Of a stretch of 54,818 bases of DNA, positions 46,711 to 54,818 are shown piece after piece; position 1 is the first letter of the stretch; each line of letters begins with the position of its first letter. The notes beneath the pieces were generated by a model, which did not search any database, had not been told where the DNA came from, and saw only the letters and a program-made list of their open reading frames with translations. The stretch is from positions 1-54,818 of the IMG/VR virus record IMGVR_UViG_3300008113_010961, one strand, 5' to 3'. The position numbers and the translations under genes are program-made. This DNA comes from a virus.

Positions 46711-49245
46711 ATGAGCAATACAACTACTAACGTCCCTGAGTTTTTTGCATTATCAACACAGCCCCAGATTGTATTCAATGTGGATTGTGCTGTTGGTACT
46801 GCTAAGGCTGTTATTACTGTTGCTGGTGGTTCTGCTTCTTCGGCGTATGTACTTAAGAACGGCGTATCTCAAGGAACAGTTTTTGCAGGTAGTCCTCCTC
46901 AAACAATAAGTTTTGCTGTAGTAAGTGGTGATAAGGTAACAATCGAGACGGACGCTGGTGTTTATGTATCGCCAAATGATGTTACGGGAACAGTAGAATT
47001 CATTGCTCCAGCAACTCCTACACCGACAGAAAGCCCAACACCTACCGCCACTGAATCTCCTACTCCAAGTCCCTCACCAAGTCAGAGTCCATCTCCAACT
47101 CCTTCGCCTAGTCCCAGTGAGTCACCGATACCGACTGGAACACCATTCCCAACAGGAATGGCAACACCAACAGAAACACCAAGTCCTACAGTTAGTCCTA
47201 ATCCAACTGCTACACCAACGCCTAGTCCATCGGGAAGCCCATCACCAACGCCAAGTCCTTCACCTAGTGAATCTCCTAGTCCGACACCTAGTGAATCACC
47301 AAGCCCAACGCCTTCACCTAGTCCCAGTGAGTCACCGATACCGACTGGAACACCGTTCCCAACAGGAATGGCAACACCAACAGAGACGCCAAGCCCTACA
47401 GTTAGTCCTAGTCCAACTGCTACACCAACGCCAAGTCCTTCACCTAGTGAATCTCCTAGCCCGACACCTAGTGAATCACCAAGCCCAACGCCTTCTCCTA
47501 GTCCTAGTGAATCACCTATACCAACTGGAACACCTTTTCCTACTGGAATGGCAACACCAACAGAAACACCAAGTCCTACAGTTAGTCCTAATCCAACACC
47601 TACTCCTACACCTAGTAGTAGTACTAGTCCTACTCCAAGTCCTAGTCCATCAAATAGTCCGTCACCTACACCGAGTGCATCGCCGTCACCCAGTCCTAGT
47701 AGCACACCAGCTCCTACAGGGACACCTTTCCCTACTGGAATGGCAACACCAACAGAAACACCAAGTCCTACAGTCAGTCCCAATCCAACTGCTACACCAA
47801 CGCCGAGTCCATCAGAAAGTCCGACGCCGTCACCAACACCATCGGATTCACCGAGTCCGACTCCAAGTGAGAGTCCAACACCGACACCTAGCGAGAGCCC
47901 GACACCAACTCCATCAGAAAGTCCTACTCCCTCTCCCTCTGAGAGTCCAACACCGACACCTAGCGAGAGCCCAAGTCCTACTCCGAGTCCAAGTCCATCG
48001 GAAAGTCCGTCGCCTACTCCTAGCGACAGTCCAAGTCCTACACCGTCACCAACCCCCAGTGACAGTCCTAGTCCAACGCCAAGTCCGACACCGAGCGAAT
48101 CGCCAAGTCCAACTCCTTCTCCGAGTCCTTCACCGGGAATACTTCCAATAAGTCCTCCGACTTTAGGCGATACGACTGTTAACATTTCCTTTAATCAATT
48201 GTTGACAACAAGTGGCGGGACATCTCCTTACACATTCAGCATCAATAGTGGATCTTTGCCTGCTGGTGTAACTTTGGATTCAAGTGGTTTGCTAAGTGGA
48301 ACACCAAATGTAGATGGAACATTCAGTTTCAATGTTCATGTCGTTGATTCCGGCGCACCAACAGCAACAGGAGATCAGCCCTACACATGGACAATTAATC
48401 CGCCTGTTAGCGTAGAGCCACCAACACTAAATGCAATGGTGCAAGGCATCACATTTATGGGTGGGTGCTACTCAGTAGGCGGAACTCCTGCTTACACGTA
48501 TTCTGTTGTTGGCGGAGCTTTACCTGCTGGATTAACTCTAGATGTTGGCGGAACGATTAATGGAGCGCCTACAGTAGTTGGCCCTTACTCCGTAACCATT
48601 CAGTCAACGGATTCAGTGGGAGCTACAGGAACTAGAACTTACACAGGAGAAGTAGTTCCAGAAGACATTGAAGTCCAAGCATCAACTGATTTTGCTGTAG
48701 CTGCTATAGCCATGCCTTATCAAGGTTGGGCTTTTGGAAATATGGGCACAGGCATGGGCAGCCCCAGCATTAGATTTGTTCAAATAAGTGGTTCTACACA
48801 AAGTGTAAGAATTACTTTAAGGAATAACTCTACCCAGACATTCTTGGTAAATGTAAATAGCATAAATTATGCGGTTTACGCCTCTGAGAATTTCGACAAG
48901 ACATTTGCTGTACCACAGAATGGAATCATGACAGTTGGCGCATTGACAGGAGGATTCTTCCCTGCAAGTTCTGTTACAGGAGCGGTTTATGTAAATGCAC
49001 CTGCAGATTGTGCTTACAGGCTAAAACTGACACCAACCGTAAGAGCAGTAGAAGGCGACGAAGGCAGTTTGGATACTTCTGTAATCAATGGCAGAAGCAT
49101 GCAAAGAACTGGCTATTTGACCATTACAGAAAATGTAACTCAGGTAAAAGTAATGGAATTACCAGATGGTAGCTGCATAAATACACAAATACAGCAATTG
49201 CCTGATGTAATTCCTTTGATTACTGATGGTTATCCCCAAGGTTAA
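46711..49245 (+). CDS. Long fibre-like protein with giant Pro/Thr/Ser linker and Ig-like repeats (844 aa)
   Basis: The 844-residue protein has four parts. The N-terminal beta domain (about 1-100) matches that of the previous gene. A Pro/Thr/Ser linker of about 375 residues follows (101-475), with four near-copies of [20 protein letters not shown]. Two Ig-like repeats come next: [20 protein letters not shown], then [20 protein letters not shown], as in He_PIG domains. A C-terminal domain (about 651-844) ends [20 protein letters not shown] and is shared with the RCC1 protein. The linker would span several tens of nanometres if extended. It is probably a tail or head fibre with glycan or host contacts. 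Confidence 0.68.
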   Translation: MSNTTTNVPEFFALSTQPQIVFNVDCAVGTAKAVITVAGGSASSAYVLKNGVSQGTVFAGSPPQTISFAVVSGDKVTIETDAGVYVSPNDVTGTVEFIAPATPTPTESPTPTATESPTPSPSPSQSPSPTPSPSPSESPIPTGTPFPTGMATPTETPSPTVSPNPTATPTPSPSGSPSPTPSPSPSESPSPTPSESPSPTPSPSPSESPIPTGTPFPTGMATPTETPSPTVSPSPTATPTPSPSPSESPSPTPSESPSPTPSPSPSESPIPTGTPFPTGMATPTETPSPTVSPNPTPTPTPSSSTSPTPSPSPSNSPSPTPSASPSPSPSSTPAPTGTPFPTGMATPTETPSPTVSPNPTATPTPSPSESPTPSPTPSDSPSPTPSESPTPTPSESPTPTPSESPTPSPSESPTPTPSESPSPTPSPSPSESPSPTPSDSPSPTPSPTPSDSPSPTPSPTPSESPSPTPSPSPSPGILPISPPTLGDTTVNISFNQLLTTSGGTSPYTFSINSGSLPAGVTLDSSGLLSGTPNVDGTFSFNVHVVDSGAPTATGDQPYTWTINPPVSVEPPTLNAMVQGITFMGGCYSVGGTPAYTYSVVGGALPAGLTLDVGGTINGAPTVVGPYSVTIQSTDSVGATGTRTYTGEVVPEDIEVQASTDFAVAAIAMPYQGWAFGNMGTGMGSPSIRFVQISGSTQSVRITLRNNSTQTFLVNVNSINYAVYASENFDKTFAVPQNGIMTVGALTGGFFPASSVTGAVYVNAPADCAYRLKLTPTVRAVEGDEGSLDTSVINGRSMQRTGYLTITENVTQVKVMELPDGSCINTQIQQLPDVIPLITDGYPQG
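47111..47802. repeat. Four imperfect direct repeats of about 100 bases in the linker coding region
   Basis: Near-copies start at 47111, 47321, 47501 and about 47711. Each has an ACTGGAACACC...GGAATGGCAACACC core followed by a CAGTTAGTCC-type step. Spacings (210, 180, about 210) are multiples of three, so unit gain or loss keeps the frame. They look like recombination-driven growth of the linker. Confidence 0.72.
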
Positions 49246-49255
49246 GGTGTAAACT

Positions 49256-52200
49256 ATGGCAATTAGAGTCTATGCTTGCGGTTATAACAGTTTCGGTAAT
49301 TTAGGAAACAATTCTACTGTTCAAACATCAAGCCCGATCATAATGAGCACCACGGGTTGGTATCAGATGCCAGTTGGTAGCAGTACTATGGCTGCTATAG
49401 GTATAGACAGAAATGTTTATACGTGGGGATCTGGAAATAGTGGCGCTTTGGGAAATGATACTACAAATATAAGTGTTAGTAGCCCAATACAGATTACTTC
49501 TGATGGTACTTGGAGTATGGTTGGTGGTGGGTATTTCTTTGTTGCATTAAAAAATGATGGCACAATTTGGTCATGGGGGAATGGATCTCAAGGAGGAATT
49601 GGAAATAGTCTTAAAATAAACATTTCTTCGATGATTCAAATAGGGACGGAAAATAATTGGACTTTTGTAACTGCAAACCAACAGGCAGGTTGTGCTTTTG
49701 GAATTAAAACCGATGGTAGTTTGTGGTCATGGGGTAGCAATCTAAGTGGCCAACAGGGGCGAAATACTACCGTTTCTGTATCTAGTCCAGTGCAAGTAGG
49801 AACTGCATCTAACTGGTCACAAATTGCTTGCGGTCAGAGCAGCTTTGCAATTAAGACAGATGGCACATTGTGGGCTACTGGAGACGGAACTTCTGGAAAC
49901 AATGGACTAAACAGAGTAACTGCTGTTAGTAGTTGGACTCAAGTAGGCGCAGGCACTGATTGGGCATATTGCTGCAGTCAGAGTAACAACATGGCTTTGA
50001 AGAAGAATGGGACCCTTTGGGTTTGGGGTTTGAATAGTGTAGGAAATTTAGGAGATGGGACAGTAATAAACAAGAGTAGCCCCATTCAAATCGCTGGTAG
50101 CTGGACGATGGCTACCGCACAAGGTGACGGTTATAAAGGCGTAAAGACAGATGGGACTTTATGGAGTTGGGGAGCATCCACATATGGTCAAATAGCTGAC
50201 GGTTTTGCAATAAACAGAAGCAGTCCTGTTCAAATTTTGATTGGCTCTGGTCCTTTTACTAATCTTGGATATAATAATCAGCAATTATGGGTTCAGGCTG
50301 ATGGCCCTACTCCAACGCCTACCAACACGCCTTCTCCAACACCTTCGCCGTCTCCTTCGGGAAGTCCATCACCAACTCCATCTCCCACAACAAATAACTA
50401 CAATCTTTATGGATGGGGTCAAAATGGTACCACAGGACTTGTAGGAAATAATTCTACAGTAAATGTTAACAGTCCTGTTTTGGTTATGTCTAGCATAGAT
50501 CCATTTGTTCCAACAACTGGTAAAAGTTCTGCACTATTAAAATATGGACAATTGTATACTTGGGGCAGAAGTGCAAGCGGGGAATCAGGAAGAAATACCA
50601 CAGTAGCAGCTCTAAGTCCTGTGCTAGTAGGGTTAGAAAATAACTGGGTTTTTGTTTGCACGGGTTATAACTGCGGCGGCATAAAATCTGACGGTAGCCT
50701 ATGGATGTGGGGCACAGGCGCAAATGGTTGTATAGGAGATGGAGTGGTAGTCAGCAGGAGCAGTCCGGTTCAGATTGCAGGAAGCTGGTCAGTAGTTCGC
50801 ACTACTTCTTTCTCTAGTCCATTTAATACAGTTGCGATTAGAACTGATGGGACCTTGTGGGCGTGGGGCGATAACTCAATTGGTCAATTAGGCCAAAATG
50901 ATCTTATAAGCAGAAGTTCTCCAGTACAAATAGGTAATGCAAATAATTATATTGATTGTGCTTACCTTTCTGTAGGATTAGCTCCTCCTTTCCAAACATC
51001 ACTAATTATTGCTTTAAGAGCTGATGGCACTTTATGGGCTGTTGGGAATGGCGCATATGAAGGAAGAACTGGAACGGGTGTCCTTACAAATTACTCAAGT
51101 ATTACGCAAATTGGAACTTCAACAGATTGGGCTTCATTTTCTGGAACTACTAACTGTGTTGGTGCAATTAAAAAGGACGGCACCCTATGGATGTGGGGCA
51201 CTGGCGGTAATGGCGCATTAGGTCTTGGAAACACAATATCACGATCCAGTCCCACACAAATGGGAACTGGAAATGATTGGGCTGAGGTGCAATGCAATTA
51301 CTATTACGGAATGGCAAGAAAAACAAATGGTACAATTTGGTCTTGGGGTATTGGTGGAACAGGAAATCTAGGTAATGGAACTGTAAGTAGAAGTTCCCCC
51401 TTGCAGATAGGACCAAGCACAAACGCTTGGTATGCCTTAGGTGGTGGAGAATATACTTCTTTTGGAATTAGATTGCCAGATCCAACTCCGACTCCAACTT
51501 TAACACCGTTGCCAACTCCTCCTGTGCAAGGAGATATTTTCGGCTGGGGTATTGGAACCACAGGGCAATTAGCCCAAGTGACAAAAGCTGTTAACTCATC
51601 TTCTCCTGTGATAATGCCTAATTATTCTTGGGCACAAGTTGCAGGTATATACAGCAATTTTGCTTGCGTAACCGCTGATGGGAACCTTGTTCTGTGGGGT
51701 GCTAATGGCAATGGCCAATTTGGTATTGGCAACGTTTCTAGTTATTCTAGTCCAGTAATTAATCCAGCAACAGGAGTTTGGGCATCTGTATCTGGTGGTG
51801 TTGTTGTTGGAGCAATTAAAAAAGATGGCACATTATGGATGGCAGGGCAAGGAAATAATGGTGCTTTAGGCACAAATACTGCGGTTGGCAGATCATCATT
51901 TGTACAGGTAGGTGCCGCAACTGATTGGACAAAAATAAGTTGTTCTGCATATGGTAATGGGTCAGTTTTTGGATGGCGTGGCAATAATACTTTTGCGTGG
52001 GGGGAAAACACTGTTGGACAATTAGGAATAGGTACCATAGTGAATGTTTCCACTCCAGTGCTTATAGACGCAACAGGTAGTTGGCAGGATATATTAACTG
52101 GAAACAGCTATAGTATAGGACTTAAGAAAGATGGTACGCTTTGGGCAACTGGAATGGGGTCAAATGGCAGGACGGGACTTAATTCCACCACAAATAGAAG

Positions 52201-53734
52201 TTCGTGGACACAAATTGGCACATCCAATGATTGGGGTTACGTAGCGGTTGGAAACTTAAATGTAGGCGCTGTGAAAAAAGATGGCACTGCATGGATATGG
52301 GGGGCCGGAACTAACGGAGCAAACGCTAATAATTCTATTACAGACGTTTCTTCTCCCCTTCAAATAGGTTCTGCAACTAACTGGAGGTTTATAGGGGTTG
52401 CTACTAGTGCAGCAGGAGCTGTAAAATCCGATGGTACGCTCTGGATGTGGGGTGTAAATACTTTTGGTAATCTTGGAAATAATACCACTGTAAATTACAG
52501 TAGTCCTGTGCAAACAGTATATGCAGACACTAGTTGGGTTAATATTATAGGTGGATTAAATGGTTTTATCGGTTATAGAATAGCACCGAGTCCAACAGCA
52601 ACTACAACACCTACTGTGACTGCGAGTCCAACTCCAACGCCAAGCGAGAGTCCTAGTCCAACTCCATCACCAAGTCCGAGCAATAGCCCTAGTCCATCTC
52701 CGAGTCCATCGCATAGTCCGTCACCGACACCAAGTCCGAGTCCATCGCATAGTCCGTCACCGACACCAAGTCCGACAAACAGTCCGAGCCCGACTCCTAG
52801 TCCTAGCCCTTCACCAAGTCCGACAACAACGGCCACGCCATTTCCGTCACAAAGTCCCTTCCCGACTTTAACACCGCAACCAACTCAATCTCCTCAGCCA
52901 ACTTTCACTCCACAACCGACTTTGAGTCCTGTTCCGACCGTAACGCCATTCCCGACTACAACTCAGGATCCAACTCCTACGGGTAGTCCAACACCTTTAC
53001 CTACTGACACGCCACAGCCAACAGTAACGCCAGTGCCAACTGTAACGCCTTTCCCAACTTTAACGCCGTTGCCAACGTTTACGCCGGTACCGACATACAC
53101 ACCACAGCCAACTCCCGTGTATCCAGCAACTAACAATTACATTTTGGTTCCTTATCAGAACAATATGAATGTTACTAATATTGTGCCTTCACAGGAAGGA
53201 TACGCATTCAATAATGGTGGAGGTTCAGGAATTAATTTACTGTTGCAGTTCATGCAGAACGATCCTACGCCGCAACAAGTATACATCGAATTAACAAATA
53301 ATAGTTCTGTTGACATGGTGATTACTGTAGGTAATTTGGTTTACGTTATTGAACCCGGTCAATACTTCAATACAGTTGCTTTGATGCCGTTTGGCCAGAA
53401 AGTTACTGTGCAAAGTTCAGAGTCTTCAACATTTACACCAAGTTCAGTGTATGGACAGATTTTTGTTCTGCCTACTCCTACGCCAACGCCAGCAGAAATA
53501 TTGAAGCTACAAAGAAATATTATAGCTGTGGAAGGCGATGCAGGAAGTGTTGATACAGGATTAATCAATGGCACCAGCATTCAAAGAACTGGTTACATTA
53601 CGATTACAGAAAATGTAACGCAGGTAAAAGTCATGGAAATACCTGACGGTGGATTAATAGACAAGACTATACAGCAGATCCCAGAAGTTATACCTTTGGT
53701 TTGTTCTGGATATCTATGGGTAGGGGATGTTTAA
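49256..53734 (+). CDS. Giant fibre-like protein with three RCC1-type propellers and Pro/Thr/Ser linkers (1492 aa)
   Basis: The 1492-residue protein has three blocks of seven RCC1-like repeats, each repeat ending with a step like DGTLWSWG and starting a turn such as GNSGALGN...SSPIQI. Block 1 is about residues 2-345, block 2 383-739 and block 3 760-1108. Each would close into one seven-bladed beta-propeller. Linkers are at 350-380 ([16 protein letters not shown]), 740-758 and a long one at about 1109-1290. The C-terminal 200 residues match the C-terminus of the 844-residue protein, including [20 protein letters not shown]. Phage RCC1 propellers probably bind a surface ligand, by analogy with other propeller adhesins. 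It is the largest protein in the window. The last four bases overlap the convergent glycosyltransferase gene. Confidence 0.82.
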   Translation: MAIRVYACGYNSFGNLGNNSTVQTSSPIIMSTTGWYQMPVGSSTMAAIGIDRNVYTWGSGNSGALGNDTTNISVSSPIQITSDGTWSMVGGGYFFVALKNDGTIWSWGNGSQGGIGNSLKINISSMIQIGTENNWTFVTANQQAGCAFGIKTDGSLWSWGSNLSGQQGRNTTVSVSSPVQVGTASNWSQIACGQSSFAIKTDGTLWATGDGTSGNNGLNRVTAVSSWTQVGAGTDWAYCCSQSNNMALKKNGTLWVWGLNSVGNLGDGTVINKSSPIQIAGSWTMATAQGDGYKGVKTDGTLWSWGASTYGQIADGFAINRSSPVQILIGSGPFTNLGYNNQQLWVQADGPTPTPTNTPSPTPSPSPSGSPSPTPSPTTNNYNLYGWGQNGTTGLVGNNSTVNVNSPVLVMSSIDPFVPTTGKSSALLKYGQLYTWGRSASGESGRNTTVAALSPVLVGLENNWVFVCTGYNCGGIKSDGSLWMWGTGANGCIGDGVVVSRSSPVQIAGSWSVVRTTSFSSPFNTVAIRTDGTLWAWGDNSIGQLGQNDLISRSSPVQIGNANNYIDCAYLSVGLAPPFQTSLIIALRADGTLWAVGNGAYEGRTGTGVLTNYSSITQIGTSTDWASFSGTTNCVGAIKKDGTLWMWGTGGNGALGLGNTISRSSPTQMGTGNDWAEVQCNYYYGMARKTNGTIWSWGIGGTGNLGNGTVSRSSPLQIGPSTNAWYALGGGEYTSFGIRLPDPTPTPTLTPLPTPPVQGDIFGWGIGTTGQLAQVTKAVNSSSPVIMPNYSWAQVAGIYSNFACVTADGNLVLWGANGNGQFGIGNVSSYSSPVINPATGVWASVSGGVVVGAIKKDGTLWMAGQGNNGALGTNTAVGRSSFVQVGAATDWTKISCSAYGNGSVFGWRGNNTFAWGENTVGQLGIGTIVNVSTPVLIDATGSWQDILTGNSYSIGLKKDGTLWATGMGSNGRTGLNSTTNRSSWTQIGTSNDWGYVAVGNLNVGAVKKDGTAWIWGAGTNGANANNSITDVSSPLQIGSATNWRFIGVATSAAGAVKSDGTLWMWGVNTFGNLGNNTTVNYSSPVQTVYADTSWVNIIGGLNGFIGYRIAPSPTATTTPTVTASPTPTPSESPSPTPSPSPSNSPSPSPSPSHSPSPTPSPSPSHSPSPTPSPTNSPSPTPSPSPSPSPTTTATPFPSQSPFPTLTPQPTQSPQPTFTPQPTLSPVPTVTPFPTTTQDPTPTGSPTPLPTDTPQPTVTPVPTVTPFPTLTPLPTFTPVPTYTPQPTPVYPATNNYILVPYQNNMNVTNIVPSQEGYAFNNGGGSGINLLLQFMQNDPTPQQVYIELTNNSSVDMVITVGNLVYVIEPGQYFNTVALMPFGQKVTVQSSESSTFTPSSVYGQIFVLPTPTPTPAEILKLQRNIIAVEGDAGSVDTGLINGTSIQRTGYITITENVTQVKVMEIPDGGLIDKTIQQIPEVIPLVCSGYLWVGDV

Positions 53735-54447
53735 AACGTGCCTGTCCAATGATGCATTTCAAATTCTTCGTACATGAGTTTTTTTTCTAATTCATAATCA
53801 ACATTTTCAAACTCTGGTGTTGCTTTAAACACCAGAGTATCTTTCCATGGGACTTCTCTGTATGTTTTAGCAAATCCGGTTTTTTCAATTTGTTCTCGGA
53901 GTTTTTGCATGGTTTCTTCGCCGGGACTTGATTCAATTATTTGTCCAGTCAAATTTTTAGTGACTGCGTTCATGTAAGTCTGAGGACCCAAACCGTAAAT
54001 ATGGTTCCACCCCATGCGTCTTCTGTGCATGTTTAAATTAGCAGCGTCTAAAAACATAGGATTATTTGGAGCGCACAGCATTAAATCCTGTGAAAAATCA
54101 TGGTCAAGATGAGTAGGCAACACACAACGAATGCCATTTGTGACTATTTGTGATAAAGGAATATTGTAAAATCTATCTAAATCTATGTAAAGGCCTCCCT
54201 CAAGGTACATTTTTAGCAGCCGCCATAAGTCTAATTTTTCTACTATAGTTTTTGGTTTTATCAATTCGTAATCAACTTGGCTAATATTCTCTTTGAGATA
54301 GGCATCTACTTTTTCATCGTTGCTAAAATAAACTTTCCAATCTGCATTCAATTTGATTAGATTTTGCAATCCTTTTTGGATCATAAAAGATTTCCCAGAA
54401 AATATTTTTTCTGTTTTCCAAGAAATATGTACAATTTTTGGTATCAT
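53731..54447 (-). CDS. DXD-type glycosyltransferase (Gly_transf_sug-like)
   Basis: The 238-residue protein starts MIPKIVHISWKTEKIFSGKS, the usual opening of capsule/OCH1-type glycosyltransferases. The key segment LDLWRLLKMYLEGGLYIDLD gives D89-x-D91, the DXD metal and sugar-nucleotide site. Later MHRRRMGWNHIYGLGPQTYM resembles the family's acceptor loop. It transfers a hexose, often mannose or galactose, to a glycan or peptide. The gene lies inside the fibre block and points against it, overlapping the RCC1 gene end by four bases. An 11-bp hairpin (53811-53838) lies within its coding end. It may modify the fibres around it. Confidence 0.75.
   Translation of the reverse strand: MIPKIVHISWKTEKIFSGKSFMIQKGLQNLIKLNADWKVYFSNDEKVDAYLKENISQVDYELIKPKTIVEKLDLWRLLKMYLEGGLYIDLDRFYNIPLSQIVTNGIRCVLPTHLDHDFSQDLMLCAPNNPMFLDAANLNMHRRRMGWNHIYGLGPQTYMNAVTKNLTGQIIESSPGEETMQKLREQIEKTGFAKTYREVPWKDTLVFKATPEFENVDYELEKKLMYEEFEMHHWTGTF
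53811..53838. promoter_or_regulatory. Perfect 11-bp hairpin in the coding end of the DXD glycosyltransferase
   Basis: ACTCTGGTGTT (53811-53821) and AACACCAGAGT (53828-53838) are perfect inverted repeats with a six-base loop. It lies 77 bases past the RCC1 stop on the plus strand. There is no T tract, so it is not a standard terminator, but it could pause or stabilise the end of the fibre transcript. Confidence 0.35.
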
Positions 54448-54578
54448 AAAATTAATACAGTAAGCATATATACTTATTGGTGTATAGATAGCACAATTGT
54501 AGGCTGAGCCTAGAGAATGATTATAAAGTTCGAATGATAGAATGTTTGAATGCTATAATTATTTTTTAGGAGAAATAT

Positions 54579-54818
54579 ATGCCTATAACACCGACACCGT
54601 TTCCAACATCGACGGCTGCACCAACTCCAACACCATTTCCAACATTGACACAGATGCCAACAGGCACCGCAATGCCAGTCCCTACTGATACACCGATGCC
54701 AACCCTAACACCGTTTCCAACAGCAACTGGTGGTCCGGTTCCTACCGACACTCCGTTGCCTACTTTGGCACCGAATCCCTCTGGAACTGCTATGCCAGTT
54801 CCTACGGACCCTCCTCTA
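54579..54818 (+). CDS. Start of another Pro/Thr-rich fibre-like protein (continues past the window)
   Basis: AGGAG (54568-54572) lies six bases before the ATG. The first 80 residues are Pro/Thr-rich repeats with almost no charge, for example [30 protein letters not shown] recurs in two places (as [12 protein letters not shown] and [12 protein letters not shown]), about 45 residues apart. It has no beta domain before the linker, unlike the other three fibre genes, so the folded part must lie downstream, outside the window. A TATAAT-like step (54552-54557) lies upstream. Confidence 0.7.
   Translation, partial: MPITPTPFPTSTAAPTPTPFPTLTQMPTGTAMPVPTDTPMPTLTPFPTATGGPVPTDTPLPTLAPNPSGTAMPVPTDPPL

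Noticed and set aside
47111-47802. Repeats considered as a CRISPR array
   Set aside because: The units are inside a coding frame, are not separated by unique spacers, vary by codon-size steps and have no palindromic repeat or cas genes nearby.
47003-48151. Plus-strand +1 frame, rich in His, Arg, Gln, Leu and Val, across the linker
   Set aside because: A shadow of the same repeat in another frame; it lacks a start signal and a folded part.
47082-48185. Long minus-strand frame, almost all Gly, Val, Leu and Ser
   Set aside because: It is the complement of the Pro/Thr/Ser linker. Its periodicity follows from the linker codons, it has no ribosome site, and the plus-strand frame has folded domains at both ends. 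The same applies to 45197-45646 and 52573-52836 on the minus strand.

Overview
The window looks like part of a large T4-type contractile-tailed phage (myovirus, probably of jumbo size). It is AT-rich, densely packed on both strands, and many genes overlap by 1-8 bases. The T4-type assignment rests on several genes seen together: a gp13-like neck protein, a gp15-like sheath terminator, a contractile sheath, two tail tube proteins, a gp26-like baseplate protein, a gp55-like late sigma factor, a UvsW-like helicase and the gp46/gp47 nuclease pair. Portal, major capsid protein, prohead protease and terminase are not in the window. I see no integrase or plasmid genes. The host cannot be named from the sequence.

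Layout. 1-5.9 kb: the end of an unknown gene, then a tightly coupled minus-strand cassette for sugar chemistry (methyltransferase, two TPR-glycosyltransferases, sulfotransferase, two GT25-like glycosyltransferases). 5.9-20.3 kb: neck, tail and other virion genes, including sheath and tubes. 20.3-25.1 kb: gp55-like sigma factor, small genes, gp26-like baseplate protein and a probable frameshift partner. 25.1-39.9 kb: a MoxR-type ATPase with a metallopeptidase/VWA partner, nucleases, a class II amidotransferase, a B12-type ribonucleotide reductase, gp46/gp47, UvsW, and several small proteins with capsid-targeting-like N-termini. 39.9-45.1 kb: an unusual structured noncoding stretch, a compact family A DNA polymerase, a second sigma-like protein, two tRNAs and small genes. 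45.1-54.8 kb: a run of fibre-like proteins built from small beta domains, three RCC1 propellers and very long Pro/Thr/Ser linkers, with one more glycosyltransferase among them.

How it may work together. The gp55-like factor probably drives late genes. At least seven minus-strand genes that lack a Shine-Dalgarno site have a TATAA-type box ending only 3-6 bases before the ATG, which suggests leaderless late transcripts. Several unrelated proteins begin with an F-x-x-[FW]...[LI]-x-E leader like that of T4 internal head proteins, so they may be packed in the capsid and trimmed by the prohead protease. The glycosyltransferase/sulfotransferase cassette and the mucin-like Pro/Thr/Ser linkers suggest, without proof, that this phage sugar-coats its own fibres.

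Limits. All homology calls are from recognised motifs and family memory; no search was run. Gene starts were moved where a Shine-Dalgarno site favoured an internal start codon.
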